This document shows, piece by piece, positions 18,618-27,666 of a stretch of 53,209 bases of DNA (position 1 is its first letter; each line of letters opens with the position of its first letter). The notes under the pieces are model-generated. The model ran no database searches. It was given only the letters and a program-made list of their open reading frames with translations, and was not told where the DNA came from. The position numbers and the translations under genes are program-made. Origin of the DNA: Prevotella sp. (GTDB lineage: Bacteria > Bacteroidota > Bacteroidia > Bacteroidales > Bacteroidaceae); assembly GCA_017475265.1 (NCBI GenBank), contig JAFVFY010000009.1:1-53209 (forward strand). The letters run 5' to 3'.

Positions 18618-18620
18618 TAA

Positions 18621-19190
18621 ATGTTGTACGTTGACCTGTTCTGCACTTTCTTTGTCATCGGCCTGTTCGGTTTCGGTGGAGGCTACGGTATGCTGTCACT
18701 CATACAGACGAAAGTGGTGCCCGTATGGATGACCACGGCGCAATTCACCGACATAGTGGCTATCTCGCAGATGACTCCTGGCCCCATCGGCATCAACTCC
18801 GCCACCTACTGCGGCTACATGGCATGTCACAACGCTGGCATGGGGACTGCAGCCTCGGTGCTTGGCTCTTTCATAGCCACCTTTGCCCTGGTGCTTCCGT
18901 CGCTGGTACTGATGATTGTCATTAGCCGCCTGTTCATGAAGTACATGAAGACACGCACGGTGCAGTCGGTGTTCACCTGCCTACGCCCTGCCGTGGTAGG
19001 TCTGCTAGCCGCCGCCACGCTACTGCTCTGCAACCGTGAGAACTTCTCCACTCCGTCAGAGAATCCTTGGCAGTTCTGGGTCAGCATTTTCCTCTTCGTC
19101 GCCACATACATTGGCACGAAGGTCTACAAGATTAATCCGATAAAACTGATATTAATGAGTGCCGTGGCCGGTCTCGTCCTACTCTACTGA
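18621..19190 (+). CDS. Chromate transporter family protein, half-size (second of pair)
   Basis: 189 residues, again with FVIGLFGFGGGYGMLSLIQ at the N-terminus and ISQMTPGPIGINSATYCGY, which are the family signatures. Together with 17856-18413 it should form the two-subunit transporter in the inner membrane. Its 3' end overlaps that of the convergent DUF5703 gene by 12 bp, and no separate terminator is visible. Confidence 0.85.
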   Translation: MLYVDLFCTFFVIGLFGFGGGYGMLSLIQTKVVPVWMTTAQFTDIVAISQMTPGPIGINSATYCGYMACHNAGMGTAASVLGSFIATFALVLPSLVLMIVISRLFMKYMKTRTVQSVFTCLRPAVVGLLAAATLLLCNRENFSTPSENPWQFWVSIFLFVATYIGTKVYKINPIKLILMSAVAGLVLLY

Positions 19191-21464
19191 GATAGGAACA
19201 ATGTTCCCGTTCTCTATGCTGGCCTCCACGGTACGACCGTCGAGCGTGTGAAGACGGAAACGGCAGTTCCATTCGCGAGGCCAAGCGGGGAAGAGAAGCA
19301 ATTCACCGTCGGAGGCCTCCTGAAGGAGCATCTCCTGAAGGCCAATCATACCTGCTCCACCACGGTTATGGTCGGGAGCCCAATCAAAGCCCGGATCAAA
19401 GAAAGCAGAAAAACGGTAAGGCCCATTGGCCAGTTTCTCAAGATTCAAACGTCGTGCCTCGTCCGTGAGACCTAGACATGCTGCCCAGATATTATCCTGC
19501 TTCCAGCCTTTCGTACTACGCATCTTTACGGCATGAGGGTCTTTCAGGTAAGTGTTGCGTGCTGTCTGTAGGTTAGGGCGACCAAGACCGTAGATACGCC
19601 AAGGCCAAACGGGGTAGAGCTGCGGTGTCTCCTCGTTCTGGATGCGTGCCCATGTTACGGCAGGAGCAATACAAGTGTCGCCGTCGATTACCCTCAAAGG
19701 AATGTCGGGGATTAAAGATTGAAAATCGAGGATTGAGGAATGATTGGCTGCGCTATCCAATACGGAGGCTTTTTCATTTTTCAATCTTAATGTTTCAATC
19801 ACAGCACGCAGGGCAGCGATAGTGCTCGACGGGTTGTAGGCCATCTTGTAGGTCTCACAACCTGAACCTGGGTAGATGATAAGATGTCCCTGTTCGTCAA
19901 GGGCTTTCGCTCCCAGCTTCCGTGCCTGCCACTGGTAATGCTCGAAGAAGAAACGAAGGATTTCTTCGGATAAATACGAGTATTTTGTCCCTACGAGAAG
20001 ATCCATGAGGGCGAACTCCAAGGCCGTGTCCCACTCATACTCTAGCCAGGCATTGCGCTCGACTCCTGGATCGGTACCCTCTGGGTGCTTACCATACTCG
20101 GCGGGATTGGGTAATCCAAAGTTTTCTATCTGCTCAGTGAACGATGCGCCGCCATGCTCCCAGTAGTGGCGGGTACGGGCAATAGCATTGGGCAGCATAC
20201 GGTAGTAGGTGCCTATCTGCGCGTCCATCATGTCGTAGTCGCCGCTTTTCAGCAGTGGCCAGTACACCAGCCGCTGGTTCTGTGCCGTCATCGTACCACC
20301 TCCCCATTTGCGGTAGTCAGGGGTAAAGGCCATCGTTGAATCCACGTAGACGGGGTCGAAGGTGAAAAGTCCGCCATTGAACTTCGTTGGCCACTGACCG
20401 TATGCGTTGCAACCCAACATGTAGCGCATCAGCTCGTAGTTGCGAATCATCGCCTGCAAGCTATCATTCGGCGTATCGCTCTCTATCCAGCTGCGCTGCC
20501 AAAAGTCATGCCACCAACGGGCAGAGCGCTTGTAAGAATCACTGGCTTTCAAGGAGGGAAAGGTGTATGGAGCCACCGTGCCACACCCCTCGACAACTTT
20601 CTCCTCGTATAGCTGATGGCGCAAATAGCGCAAGTCGATGATGATGCAGGAAGAGCGCAGGTCGTTGCATGAATAGTTCCATGCCCGGAAGTCGTTATCA
20701 GCATATTTTCCTGTAGTTGTGCCCTCGAAGTGGAAGTCCGGCGCATACATCATCCCCTTCATGCTCAACCCGCCGATAGGGTTGTAGAGCGAGTCTTTGA
20801 TGGCATCGAGGTGCTCACGGCTGACGGTGAAATCAAAAACCGTTTCTGCACGGTTTCTGTGACTGAACATCAAATGGTCGTCATCCGCCTGGATACTGTC
20901 GGCAAAAGTCATGCAATCCTTCGGCAGCACCCACTTGTACGAGCACTGCTGGCACTCGGCCATCGTCACGGGTCGGCCGCGATAACGCCAGCTCTCGTAG
21001 CTAAACGTAACCTTCTCCTTATGTTGCGATTTAATTGCAACAAACACTACAGGTTGAAACACGTCGACCCACAGTCGTACCTCCACGCCGCCACCACTTA
21101 TATATATAGCACCGTCGTCTAGACACAGACGCTGACGAAAGTCATTCCCACCAAACGGGTCGCCGTCTACATGCAACCGCCATCGTCCTGCCTTCAGCAA
21201 TGTGTTGTTCTCATCGAACCACCCGCTCTGCTGCACGTAGAAAAGCACATCGCTACAGGCAACGCGTTGCCCTTCGGCATCGTCCTTTTCCACCCATACA
21301 TTCATGCCGATGTCGTGGCCACCGCAGGGCATCGACTCACTACTGTTCCTGCTTTGTGTTGTCCACACCACGTCGCGAGGTATATAATCACCACCTCCGC
21401 GTCTGTCGGCACCGATGGCAACAACCATCTGGAAAAGCATTAGGACAAATAGAAATACTCTCAC
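19179..21464 (-). CDS. DUF5703-type secreted protein, (alpha/alpha)6 glycosidase-like
   Basis: 761 residues with a signal peptide (MRVFLFVLMLFQMVVAIGA). The start VVWTTQSRNSSESMPCGG and FDENNTLLKAGRWRL are characteristic of the DUF5703 family. The middle and C-terminal parts (ELMRYMLGCNAYGQWPTKFNGGLF, VERNAWLEYEWDTALEFALMD, GSGCETYKMAYNPSS) resemble the GH95-like helical barrel. A polysaccharide or glycoconjugate substrate is likely but unknown. A repeat with inverted arms (19709-19800) lies in frame, giving LKNEKASVLDSAANHSSILD. Convergent with the second chromate transporter gene. Confidence 0.75.
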   Translation of the reverse strand: MRVFLFVLMLFQMVVAIGADRRGGGDYIPRDVVWTTQSRNSSESMPCGGHDIGMNVWVEKDDAEGQRVACSDVLFYVQQSGWFDENNTLLKAGRWRLHVDGDPFGGNDFRQRLCLDDGAIYISGGGVEVRLWVDVFQPVVFVAIKSQHKEKVTFSYESWRYRGRPVTMAECQQCSYKWVLPKDCMTFADSIQADDDHLMFSHRNRAETVFDFTVSREHLDAIKDSLYNPIGGLSMKGMMYAPDFHFEGTTTGKYADNDFRAWNYSCNDLRSSCIIIDLRYLRHQLYEEKVVEGCGTVAPYTFPSLKASDSYKRSARWWHDFWQRSWIESDTPNDSLQAMIRNYELMRYMLGCNAYGQWPTKFNGGLFTFDPVYVDSTMAFTPDYRKWGGGTMTAQNQRLVYWPLLKSGDYDMMDAQIGTYYRMLPNAIARTRHYWEHGGASFTEQIENFGLPNPAEYGKHPEGTDPGVERNAWLEYEWDTALEFALMDLLVGTKYSYLSEEILRFFFEHYQWQARKLGAKALDEQGHLIIYPGSGCETYKMAYNPSSTIAALRAVIETLRLKNEKASVLDSAANHSSILDFQSLIPDIPLRVIDGDTCIAPAVTWARIQNEETPQLYPVWPWRIYGLGRPNLQTARNTYLKDPHAVKMRSTKGWKQDNIWAACLGLTDEARRLNLEKLANGPYRFSAFFDPGFDWAPDHNRGGAGMIGLQEMLLQEASDGELLLFPAWPREWNCRFRLHTLDGRTVEASIENGNIVPISVE
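19709..19800. repeat. In-frame element with inverted arms in the DUF5703 gene
   Basis: GGATTAAAGATTGAAAATC... (19709-19739) pairs with CATTTTTCAATCTTAATG... (19774-19800) around a 30-bp loop. The reading frame stays open. Confidence 0.7.
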
Positions 21465-21505
21465 TTACTATAAGAAAAACGGAACCTCTGAAAGGGAGAA
21501 ATGAA

Positions 21506-21530
21506 AAACCCGCTGATTTTCAGCGGGTTT
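21506..21530. terminator. Terminator hairpin by tRNA-Ser
   Basis: AAACCCGCTGA (21506-21516) pairs with TCAGCGGGTTT (21520-21530); it follows the tRNA on the minus strand and is flanked by A and T runs. Confidence 0.8.
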
Positions 21531-21544
21531 CTTAATCTGGTTTG

Positions 21545-21629
21545 CGGAGAGAGAGGGATTCGAACCCCCGGCACCTCTCAGTGCGACGGTTTTCAAGACC
21601 GTTGTAATCGACCACTCTACCATCTCTCC
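21545..21629 (-). tRNA. tRNA-Ser (anticodon UGA)
   Basis: 85 nt, class II with a long variable arm. Acceptor GGAGAGA (21623-21629) pairs with TCTCTCC (21546-21552). The anticodon loop read on the minus strand is CTTGAAA, giving TGA, which reads UCN serine codons. CCA is not encoded. Promoter -7 element TACCTTTG (minus) at 21655-21662. Confidence 0.95.
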
Positions 21630-21654
21630 TTGGTCGTTTGCTGAAAAGCGGGTG

Positions 21655-21662
21655 CAAAGGTA
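21655..21662 (-). promoter_or_regulatory. -7 element upstream of tRNA-Ser
   Basis: Minus-strand TACCTTTG, 26 bp before the mature tRNA 5' end. Confidence 0.65.
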
Positions 21663-21670
21663 CGAAGATT

Positions 21671-21702
21671 AATTAAGAATTGAGAATTGAGAATTGAGAA
21701 TT
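21671..21702. repeat. Intergenic 7-bp array (AATTGAG type)
   Basis: Four near-identical units; same family as the array carrying the ligase stop codon at 459-492. Confidence 0.8.
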
Positions 21703-21780
21703 ATTCGATAGTTAAGAATATTTAACTATATACAAGCTTAAATACTCTTAACTCTTACCCCTTAACTCTTAACTTCTTAG

Positions 21781-21788
21781 TACCTTTG
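21781..21788 (+). promoter_or_regulatory. mutS2 -7 element, implying a near-leaderless mRNA
   Basis: TACCTTTG ends only four bases before the mutS2 ATG at 21793, so transcription should begin at or next to the start codon. The -33 box is not obvious. Confidence 0.6.
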
Positions 21789-21792
21789 CACC

Positions 21793-24507
21793 ATGATTTA
21801 CCCTGGTAATTATGAACACAAGATAGGTTTCGACGAGATTCGTTCACTGCTTCGTGAGCGTTGCCTTAGCTCATTGGGCAATGAGAAGGTGGACGAGATT
21901 TCTTTTTCCTCAGACGGTGACCTCGTGCGTGAGCAGTTGCAGCAGGTGGACGAGTTCCGAAGGCTGATGGAAAAATCCGACGATTTTCCCTTACAGTTTT
22001 TCTTCGACGTACGCGAGTCGTTGGTACGCATACGCCTGGTGGGTACACATCTGGAGGAGCAGGAGGTGTTCGACCTGCGACGCTCTCTGGAAACCATCCA
22101 CAAGATTGTGGGATATCTGAGGAAGGGCGAAGACGAGGATTTCCTTTATCCTGCGCTGAAACGTCTGACGGAGAATGTGGTGACGTTTCCCGCCGTCATA
22201 CGCCGTATTGACTCCATCTTGGATAAGTTCGGGCGGGTGAAAGACGGGGCATCGATGACGCTGGCGGGCATCCGCCATGAGCTGAAATCGACGGAGGGCA
22301 GCATCTCGCGTACATTATATACTATACTGCATGCTGCTCAACGTGATGGTTTGGTGGATAAGGATGCTGCCCCGACACTTCGTGACGGACGACTGATGAT
22401 TCCCGTGATGCCAGGTTTGAAACGCAAGATAAACGGCATCGTGCATGACGAGAGTGCCACGGGAAAGACGGTGTTCATAGAGCCGGCAGAGGTGGTGGAA
22501 GCCAACAACCGCATACGCCAGCTGGAAGCCGAGGAGCGACGCGAGATAGTGCGCATCCTCACCGTGTTTACCGACGAGATAAGGCCAAACGTGAAGGAGA
22601 TGACGGATTCCTACCTCTTCCTGGGCACCATTGACCTCATTCAAGCTAAGGCACGTCTGGCAGAGACAATGAAAGCCATCGTGCCGACCATCACCGACAA
22701 GCCCCACATTGACTGGATACATGCTGTGCACCCCCTACTGGCCAAATCGCTGGAGAAGCAGGGGAAGCAAGTCGTGCCGCTAGACATTGAACTAAGGGGA
22801 GTGAAAGGGAGTGAAAGGGGAGTGAACAGGAGTGAAAGGGACGATACCTCTATGGGTAGCAAAAGTAACGTCCCTTTCACTCCCCCTTCACTCCCCCCTC
22901 ACTCCCCCTTCACTCCCTCTACACTGCTAATTATAAGTGGCCCTAACGCTGGCGGTAAGTCGGTATGCCTGAAAACCGTTGGACTTCTGCAGTACATGCT
23001 TCAGTGCGGAATGCCCGTTCCTATGGGCGAACGAAGCACCTGCGGCCTTTTCCGAAACATCATGATTGACATCGGCGACGAGCAGAGCATTGAGGACGAC
23101 CTCTCCACCTACTCGAGTCACCTGATGAACATGAAGCAGATGATGCGAAACTGCGACGAGCACACGCTGCTGCTCATCGACGAGTTTGGCGGCGGCACGG
23201 AACCTACCATTGGCGGAGCCATCGCCGAAGCCGTGTTGAAGCAATTCTGGAAGAAGAAGACCTTTGGCGTCATCACCACCCACTACCAGAACCTGAAGCA
23301 CTTCGCCGACGACCATGAGGGCGTGGTGAACGGAGCCATGCTCTACGACCGCAACGAGATGCGCGCCCTCTTCCAACTCAGCATCGGTCAACCGGGCAGC
23401 AGTTTCGCCATCGAGATTGCCCGCAAGACAGGACTTCCCGAAGAGGTCATCCAAGACGCGAGCGACATCGTGGGTCGCGACTACATACAGAGTGACAAAT
23501 ACCTGCAGGACATCGTGCGCGACAAGCGCTACTGGGAAGGCAAGCGCCAAACCATCCACCAGCATGAGAAGCGGTTGGCAGCCAGTGGCGAGCGTCTGGA
23601 GGCAGACATCGAGGAGTTGGAGCGTGAGCGCAAGGCCATTCTTCAGAAGGCCAAGGAACAAGCCCAGGAACTGCTGGCCACAGCGAACAAGAAGATAGAG
23701 AACGCCATCCGAGAGATACGTGAGCAACAGGCCGAAAAGGAGGCCACCCGCCGCATACGCGAAGAGATGGAGGCCTTCAACAAGCAGGTGAGTGACATCG
23801 ACCAGAAGGCCACCGACGAGAAGATAGAGCGGAAGATGCGCCAGATACAGGAGCGTAAGGAAAGAAAGGAGAAACGGAGGAATGAAAAGTTAAAAACGAT
23901 AAGTGACAAGTTGGCTGCAGAACCTGATCCTACAAACAGCAAATCTCAATCCTCAAATCTTCGCTCGGCCGAAGGACGCTTGCACAGCAAGAACCCTCAA
24001 ATTTCCCTCGGTTCCTCCGTGCGAATAAAAGGTTTGACGAGCGTTGGCACCATCGAGAAGATTGAGGGCAAGATGGCCACGGTCATCTTCGGCGACATGC
24101 GGACGAAGATGCGGTTGGAGCGTCTGGAGGTTGCAGAACCTGAAGCTACAAACAACAAATCCTCAAATATTAACCCTCAAAACTCCTCCAACGACCACTC
24201 CGACCTGAACACCCATCAGTTCTCGCGTAGCACCCGTGAAGCCATCGACGAGCGCAAGTACAGCTTCCGCCAAGACCTTGACGTGCGCGGCATGCGTGGC
24301 GACGAAGCCGTCAATGCCGTGATGTACTTCATCGACGATGCCATCCTCGTGGGTATGAGCCGCGTGCGCATCCTTCACGGCACGGGCAGCGGCATCCTGC
24401 GACAGCTCATCCGCCAGTACCTGCGCACCAACCCTGCCGTCATCTCCTGCCGCGACGAGCACGTGCAATTTGGTGGAGCTGGCATTACCGTGGTTGATAT
24501 AGGTTAA
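21793..24507 (+). CDS. mutS2: Endonuclease MutS2 / ribosome-rescue ATPase
   Basis: 904 residues; homologues are about 780-835. MutS2 is a DNA-structure and ribosome-collision ATPase. The Walker A motif GPNAGGKS is near residue 380, the Walker B region LLLIDEFGGGTEP follows, a long charged coiled coil spans about 585-700, and the C-terminal Smr nuclease domain has LDVRGMRGDEA and RILHGTGSGILR. The start MIYPGNYEHKIGFDEIR matches the family, so the ATG right behind the promoter is real. Inserts: a hairpin-armed GTGAAAGGG-type element at 22796-22920 immediately before the Walker A strand, and CTCAAAT-type arrays at about 23936-24000 and 24150-24182 around the KOW-like segment. Confidence 0.95.
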   Translation: MIYPGNYEHKIGFDEIRSLLRERCLSSLGNEKVDEISFSSDGDLVREQLQQVDEFRRLMEKSDDFPLQFFFDVRESLVRIRLVGTHLEEQEVFDLRRSLETIHKIVGYLRKGEDEDFLYPALKRLTENVVTFPAVIRRIDSILDKFGRVKDGASMTLAGIRHELKSTEGSISRTLYTILHAAQRDGLVDKDAAPTLRDGRLMIPVMPGLKRKINGIVHDESATGKTVFIEPAEVVEANNRIRQLEAEERREIVRILTVFTDEIRPNVKEMTDSYLFLGTIDLIQAKARLAETMKAIVPTITDKPHIDWIHAVHPLLAKSLEKQGKQVVPLDIELRGVKGSERGVNRSERDDTSMGSKSNVPFTPPSLPPHSPFTPSTLLIISGPNAGGKSVCLKTVGLLQYMLQCGMPVPMGERSTCGLFRNIMIDIGDEQSIEDDLSTYSSHLMNMKQMMRNCDEHTLLLIDEFGGGTEPTIGGAIAEAVLKQFWKKKTFGVITTHYQNLKHFADDHEGVVNGAMLYDRNEMRALFQLSIGQPGSSFAIEIARKTGLPEEVIQDASDIVGRDYIQSDKYLQDIVRDKRYWEGKRQTIHQHEKRLAASGERLEADIEELERERKAILQKAKEQAQELLATANKKIENAIREIREQQAEKEATRRIREEMEAFNKQVSDIDQKATDEKIERKMRQIQERKERKEKRRNEKLKTISDKLAAEPDPTNSKSQSSNLRSAEGRLHSKNPQISLGSSVRIKGLTSVGTIEKIEGKMATVIFGDMRTKMRLERLEVAEPEATNNKSSNINPQNSSNDHSDLNTHQFSRSTREAIDERKYSFRQDLDVRGMRGDEAVNAVMYFIDDAILVGMSRVRILHGTGSGILRQLIRQYLRTNPAVISCRDEHVQFGGAGITVVDIG
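22796..22920. repeat. In-frame element with inverted 10/11-bp arms in mutS2
   Basis: Arm of AGTGAAAGGG/AGTGAAAGGGG units (22796-22841), 28-bp loop, opposite arm (22870-22920). Encodes about 40 residues just before the conserved LLIISGPNAGGKS. Units alternate between 10 and 11 bp so that the TGA within AGTGAA never falls in frame. A sister element is in ygiQ (41083-41220); both loops border AACGTCCC. Confidence 0.9.
23936..24182. repeat. Two in-frame CTCAAAT-type stretches in mutS2
   Basis: 23936-24000 (NSKSQSSNLRS... NPQIS) and 24150-24182 (NNKSSNINPQNSS) flank the conserved GSSVRIKGLTSVGTIE segment. They are degenerate 7-bp units and less regular than the others, so the boundaries are approximate. 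Confidence 0.6.
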
Positions 24508-24556
24508 GGAGCCACAATAGGTTAAGGAACAATAGGTTAAGGAACTACAAACAAAA

Positions 24557-24589
24557 ATCACGGAAACACTTTCGAGTTGTTTCCGTGAT
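24557..24589. terminator. Terminator hairpin after mutS2 and tRNA-Asp (convergent)
   Basis: ATCACGGAAAC (24557-24567) pairs with GTTTCCGTGAT (24579-24589), flanked by an A run on the left. Confidence 0.75.
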
Positions 24590-24601
24590 TCGTTTAAGAA
24601 G

Positions 24602-24675
24602 CGGTGCGTACGAGATTCGAACTCGTGACCTCCTGCGTGACAGGCAGGCATTCTAACCTACTGAACTAACGCACC
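24602..24675 (-). tRNA. tRNA-Asp (anticodon GUC)
   Basis: 74 nt. Acceptor GGTGCGT (24669-24675) pairs with ACGCACC (24603-24609), and the anticodon stem-loop CCTGCCTGTCACGCAGG gives GTC. T arm ACGAGTTCGAATCTCGT. No encoded CCA. Minus-strand TACCTTTG promoter element at 24702-24709. Confidence 0.95.
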
Positions 24676-24819
24676 AAAGACCTCTTTTTGTTTTGCGGGT
24701 GCAAAGGTATGAACTTTTTTTGAACTGGAGAAATATTTCAGGGAAAAAGTTTTCTATAATAACATCCTTTAACCATTCCCCTCTTCTTTATATTCCTTTA
24801 TTAAAAAATAGCTAAAAAA

Positions 24820-24851
24820 TTTGGTGGGTTCGGAAAAACTGCGTACCTTTG
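24820..24851 (+). promoter_or_regulatory. Promoter of tRNA-Arg
   Basis: TTTG at 24820-24823, 20 bp, TACCTTTG at 24844-24851. Confidence 0.8.
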
Positions 24852-24872
24852 CACCCGCAAAACAGAAGCGGA

Positions 24873-24946
24873 GGCTCCCTAGCTCAACTGAATAGAGCAT
24901 CTGACTACGGATCAGAAGGTTGTGGGTTTGAATCCCGCGGGAGTCA
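24873..24946 (+). tRNA. tRNA-Arg (anticodon ACG)
   Basis: 74 nt. Acceptor GGCTCCC (24873-24879) pairs with GGGAGTC (24939-24945) with one G-U pair; anticodon loop CTACGGA gives ACG (decoded as ICG, reading CGU/CGC/CGA). T arm GTGGGTTTGAATCCCGC. CCA is not encoded. A terminator follows directly at 24948-24971. Confidence 0.95.
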
Positions 24947-24947
24947 C

Positions 24948-24971
24948 AAAGAGGCGATTAGACGCCTCTTT
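24948..24971 (+). terminator. Terminator of tRNA-Arg
   Basis: AAAGAGGCG (24948-24956) pairs with CGCCTCTTT (24963-24971), followed by a T run. Confidence 0.85.
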
Positions 24972-24992
24972 TTTTATTCCTGGAATCAGGGT

Positions 24993-27614
24993 TTATTTCA
25001 CTTGCAAACTGATTTTATTGGAGAGCTTGCGCTCACGGTCGGTGACTTTCAGCGTTACCGTGCCCGCTTTGTTACCTGCCTGAACGACTACGACCAACTG
25101 ACCGTTGAAGAGCTTCATCGTCGGTTCGGTAAACGGTTCCAGCGAGGTGGCGTCGCCATTGCATACGGCACGGAAAGTTCCTGCACCCGTAACCTCAAAG
25201 GTCAGCTGGTCAGAGGCGTAGGGAATGAGCGTGCCATTCTTGTCGGTGAGCGAGACGGTGACGAAGGCAAGGTCTTGACCATCGGCCTTCAAGCCCCCTA
25301 AGTTAGGGGGTTGGGGGTCTAAACCAGCACCATGTACCCCGTTATTATAGGGACTATTTGCAGAGGACTGCGTCCAGGCATCGAGCTGGAGGCGTGCAGG
25401 TTTGCCGGCGGTGCGGAGAGTCTTGGTGCCGGCGGCATTTCCCTGCTCGTCATAGACCACGACCTTCAGTTCGCCTGGCTCGTACTTCACGTCATTCCAA
25501 CGGAGGCGGTAACGGTCAAGGCGGTCTTTGCTATCCCATTTGCCTTTTTCCTCTTTCACTTTCTTGATGCGTCCCTGGCTCTTGCCGTTGACGAACAGCT
25601 CTGCCTCGTTGTAGTCGGTGTAGCAGTAGACGGGGGTGACGAGACCTACGCGATTGCAACGCTCGGAGGCGTTGCCTACTACGTTCCACGTCCAGTGGGG
25701 CAGCAGATGGATGGTGTGCTCGTCCTTATTCCAATGCGAGCGATAGAGGAAATAGCGGTCTTTGGGCAATCCTGCGAGGTCGCAGATGCCGAAATAGGAG
25801 CTACGCGATGGCCAGTACTCGTCGAAGGGTGTCGGCTCGCCTAAGTAGTCGTAACCCGTCCAAACGAACTCACCAATCACCCAGTCGTAATCCTCCTGCC
25901 ACCGCCAGTCGTCATCAGGCAAGTTCGACCAAGCACAGTATTCCACGTCATATCCCGAACACTGGCCGTCGGCTTCCGCAATGGCTTTGGGGTCGTAACC
26001 TTCTGCCCATGAGGAGTAGCGGGCGTTATTGTCGGGTTTTACGGGGAACTTATAAACGCCACGTGACGAAACCGTCGAGGTTGTCTCGCTACCCAGCAGG
26101 AAGCCATGCCACAACTTATTATACGTGTCCTGATAGCGGTGCAGCCGATAGTTAAGACCTGGCACATCCATCGTGGGCAGGAATCCCGTGCTGACGGCAT
26201 TGTCCGGCCGGTCGCAGCCCTGCGTGACAGGTCGCGTGGGGTCCAACTGGTGGCAGAGATCCTGCAGGTGAGCGGCCATTTCGCGTCCACCAGCTATGCC
26301 CTGTTCAGGAATCTCGTTACCGATTGACCACATCACGATGCTGGGATGACGGCGATTGGCCAACACAAGGTTAGTGATGTCCTTGTCTGCCCATTCCTTG
26401 AAGAAGCGGGCATAGCCATTCTTACACTTCGGATAAACCCACATGTCGAAGCTCTCGGCCATGACCATCATGCCCAATGAGTCGCAGATGTCCATCTGCC
26501 ACTGTGAGGGCATGTTGTGCGAGGTGCGGATGGCATCGCAACCCATTTCCTTCATCGTCTTGATCTGACGGATGAGCGCCGCCTTATTGACAGCAGCCCC
26601 CAGAGGGCCGAGGTCGTGGTGCAAGCAGACGCCCTTTAGTTTTCGCGTCACGCCGTTCAGCTGGAAGCCACCCTCCTTCGACACGCTGACGGTGCGAAGC
26701 CCCACTTTCAGGGTTTTTCGGTCGATGGCCTTTCCGAAATCGTCGAAGACATTGGGGGCACTCTTGCCGTCGCATAGCGTGATGCGCAACTCGTAGAGAT
26801 TGGGCGTTTCGGGTGTCCACAGCATAGCATTAGAGATGTAGAATGTGCCGATGGCCTTTCCCGTACTCCTTTGCACTGGGGCAGGAGAAATCCATTGTTT
26901 GTCTTTGTGGTCAGGACGTATAAGTTCCATGACGACGGGCAACCCTTTGCCAGCATCCAAGACGGGCACCTCCACGACGAGCTTGGTAATGTCTTTGCCT
27001 CTGTCTTTACCATATTTATCGTGCAATGTCGTAGTGACGGTGATGCCCCAGTCATCGATGCGTGCCTGTTGCGGGGTGAGGATGAGCGTCACGGGGCGGT
27101 AGATACCCGCACCTGGATACCAGCGCGAGCTCTCCTCCAAGTTCTGCAAGTCGACCTCCAGCAGGTTCTCCCCCGGCTTCACGAAGGAGGTAACATCCAC
27201 TCGGAAGGTATTGTAACCGTATGCCCAGTAACCTGCCTTCTGACCATTGACGCTAACCGTCGGCTCGGCCATCGCACCGTCGAAGAGCAACTCGGCATGA
27301 CCGCTGAATCCCGAAGGAATGTTGAACGTGCGCTTGTAGTGCCCCTCGCCAATCCAAGGCAGGGCACCCGAGCGTCCGCTCTTCTCCGTGGCCTCCGTCT
27401 CGCCGTTCTGCTCGATGGCCACTTTCTGCAAATCCCATTTCTTGTCGAAAGGCCCGCTGATTGCCCAGTCGTGGGGCACGCTCACCGTCTCCCACGTCTG
27501 CTTATCGCGTGAAAACTGCCAGTCATCCTGCAGGACAATCTCCTGTCGCGGCTGGGCGAATGAAATGGAAGCAAAGGCCACCAAAAATGCGGTTAGTTTG
27601 AACATCTTTCTCAT
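24993..27614 (-). CDS. Glycoside hydrolase family 2 protein, beta-galactosidase-like
   Basis: 873 residues with a signal peptide (MRKMFKLTAFLVAFASISFA), so exported. The GH2 layout is visible: sugar-binding jelly roll (about 30-200), Ig-like domain, then the TIM barrel with the acid/base in MWSIGNEIPEQ and the likely nucleophile in YDWVIGEFVWTGYDYLGEP. C-terminal Ig-like domains follow. It cleaves beta-linked galactosides or related sugars from plant or host glycans; the exact substrate is not readable. Two in-frame repeats are present: a REP-like palindrome giving VVGNASERCN (25656-25682) and one arm of the CCCCCTAAG palindrome giving LDPQPPNLGGLK (25291-25324), both in the C-terminal region. 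Own promoter at 27636-27666. Confidence 0.9.
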   Translation of the reverse strand: MRKMFKLTAFLVAFASISFAQPRQEIVLQDDWQFSRDKQTWETVSVPHDWAISGPFDKKWDLQKVAIEQNGETEATEKSGRSGALPWIGEGHYKRTFNIPSGFSGHAELLFDGAMAEPTVSVNGQKAGYWAYGYNTFRVDVTSFVKPGENLLEVDLQNLEESSRWYPGAGIYRPVTLILTPQQARIDDWGITVTTTLHDKYGKDRGKDITKLVVEVPVLDAGKGLPVVMELIRPDHKDKQWISPAPVQRSTGKAIGTFYISNAMLWTPETPNLYELRITLCDGKSAPNVFDDFGKAIDRKTLKVGLRTVSVSKEGGFQLNGVTRKLKGVCLHHDLGPLGAAVNKAALIRQIKTMKEMGCDAIRTSHNMPSQWQMDICDSLGMMVMAESFDMWVYPKCKNGYARFFKEWADKDITNLVLANRRHPSIVMWSIGNEIPEQGIAGGREMAAHLQDLCHQLDPTRPVTQGCDRPDNAVSTGFLPTMDVPGLNYRLHRYQDTYNKLWHGFLLGSETTSTVSSRGVYKFPVKPDNNARYSSWAEGYDPKAIAEADGQCSGYDVEYCAWSNLPDDDWRWQEDYDWVIGEFVWTGYDYLGEPTPFDEYWPSRSSYFGICDLAGLPKDRYFLYRSHWNKDEHTIHLLPHWTWNVVGNASERCNRVGLVTPVYCYTDYNEAELFVNGKSQGRIKKVKEEKGKWDSKDRLDRYRLRWNDVKYEPGELKVVVYDEQGNAAGTKTLRTAGKPARLQLDAWTQSSANSPYNNGVHGAGLDPQPPNLGGLKADGQDLAFVTVSLTDKNGTLIPYASDQLTFEVTGAGTFRAVCNGDATSLEPFTEPTMKLFNGQLVVVVQAGNKAGTVTLKVTDRERKLSNKISLQVK
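25291..25324. repeat. CCCCCTAAG-type palindromic repeat, in frame in the GH2 gene
   Basis: GCCCCCTAAGTTAGGGGG followed by TTGGGGGTCT: 28 bases in common with the arms of the M16-fabD spacer element (11911-12054). Confidence 0.85.
25656..25682 (+). repeat. REP-like palindrome in frame in the GH2 gene
   Basis: GCAACGCTCGGAGGCGTTGC followed by CTACTAC; translated as VVGNASERCN, nearly the same peptide as in the LacZ-type gene (31881-31907). Confidence 0.8.
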
Positions 27615-27635
27615 AGCAAATCAGTGTTGATGCCG

Positions 27636-27666
27636 CAAAGATACAACATTTTCCCTAAACGGCAAA
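27636..27666 (-). promoter_or_regulatory. Promoter of the GH2 gene
   Basis: Minus-strand TATCTTTG (27636-27643) and TTTG (27663-27666), spacing 19 bp. Confidence 0.75.
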
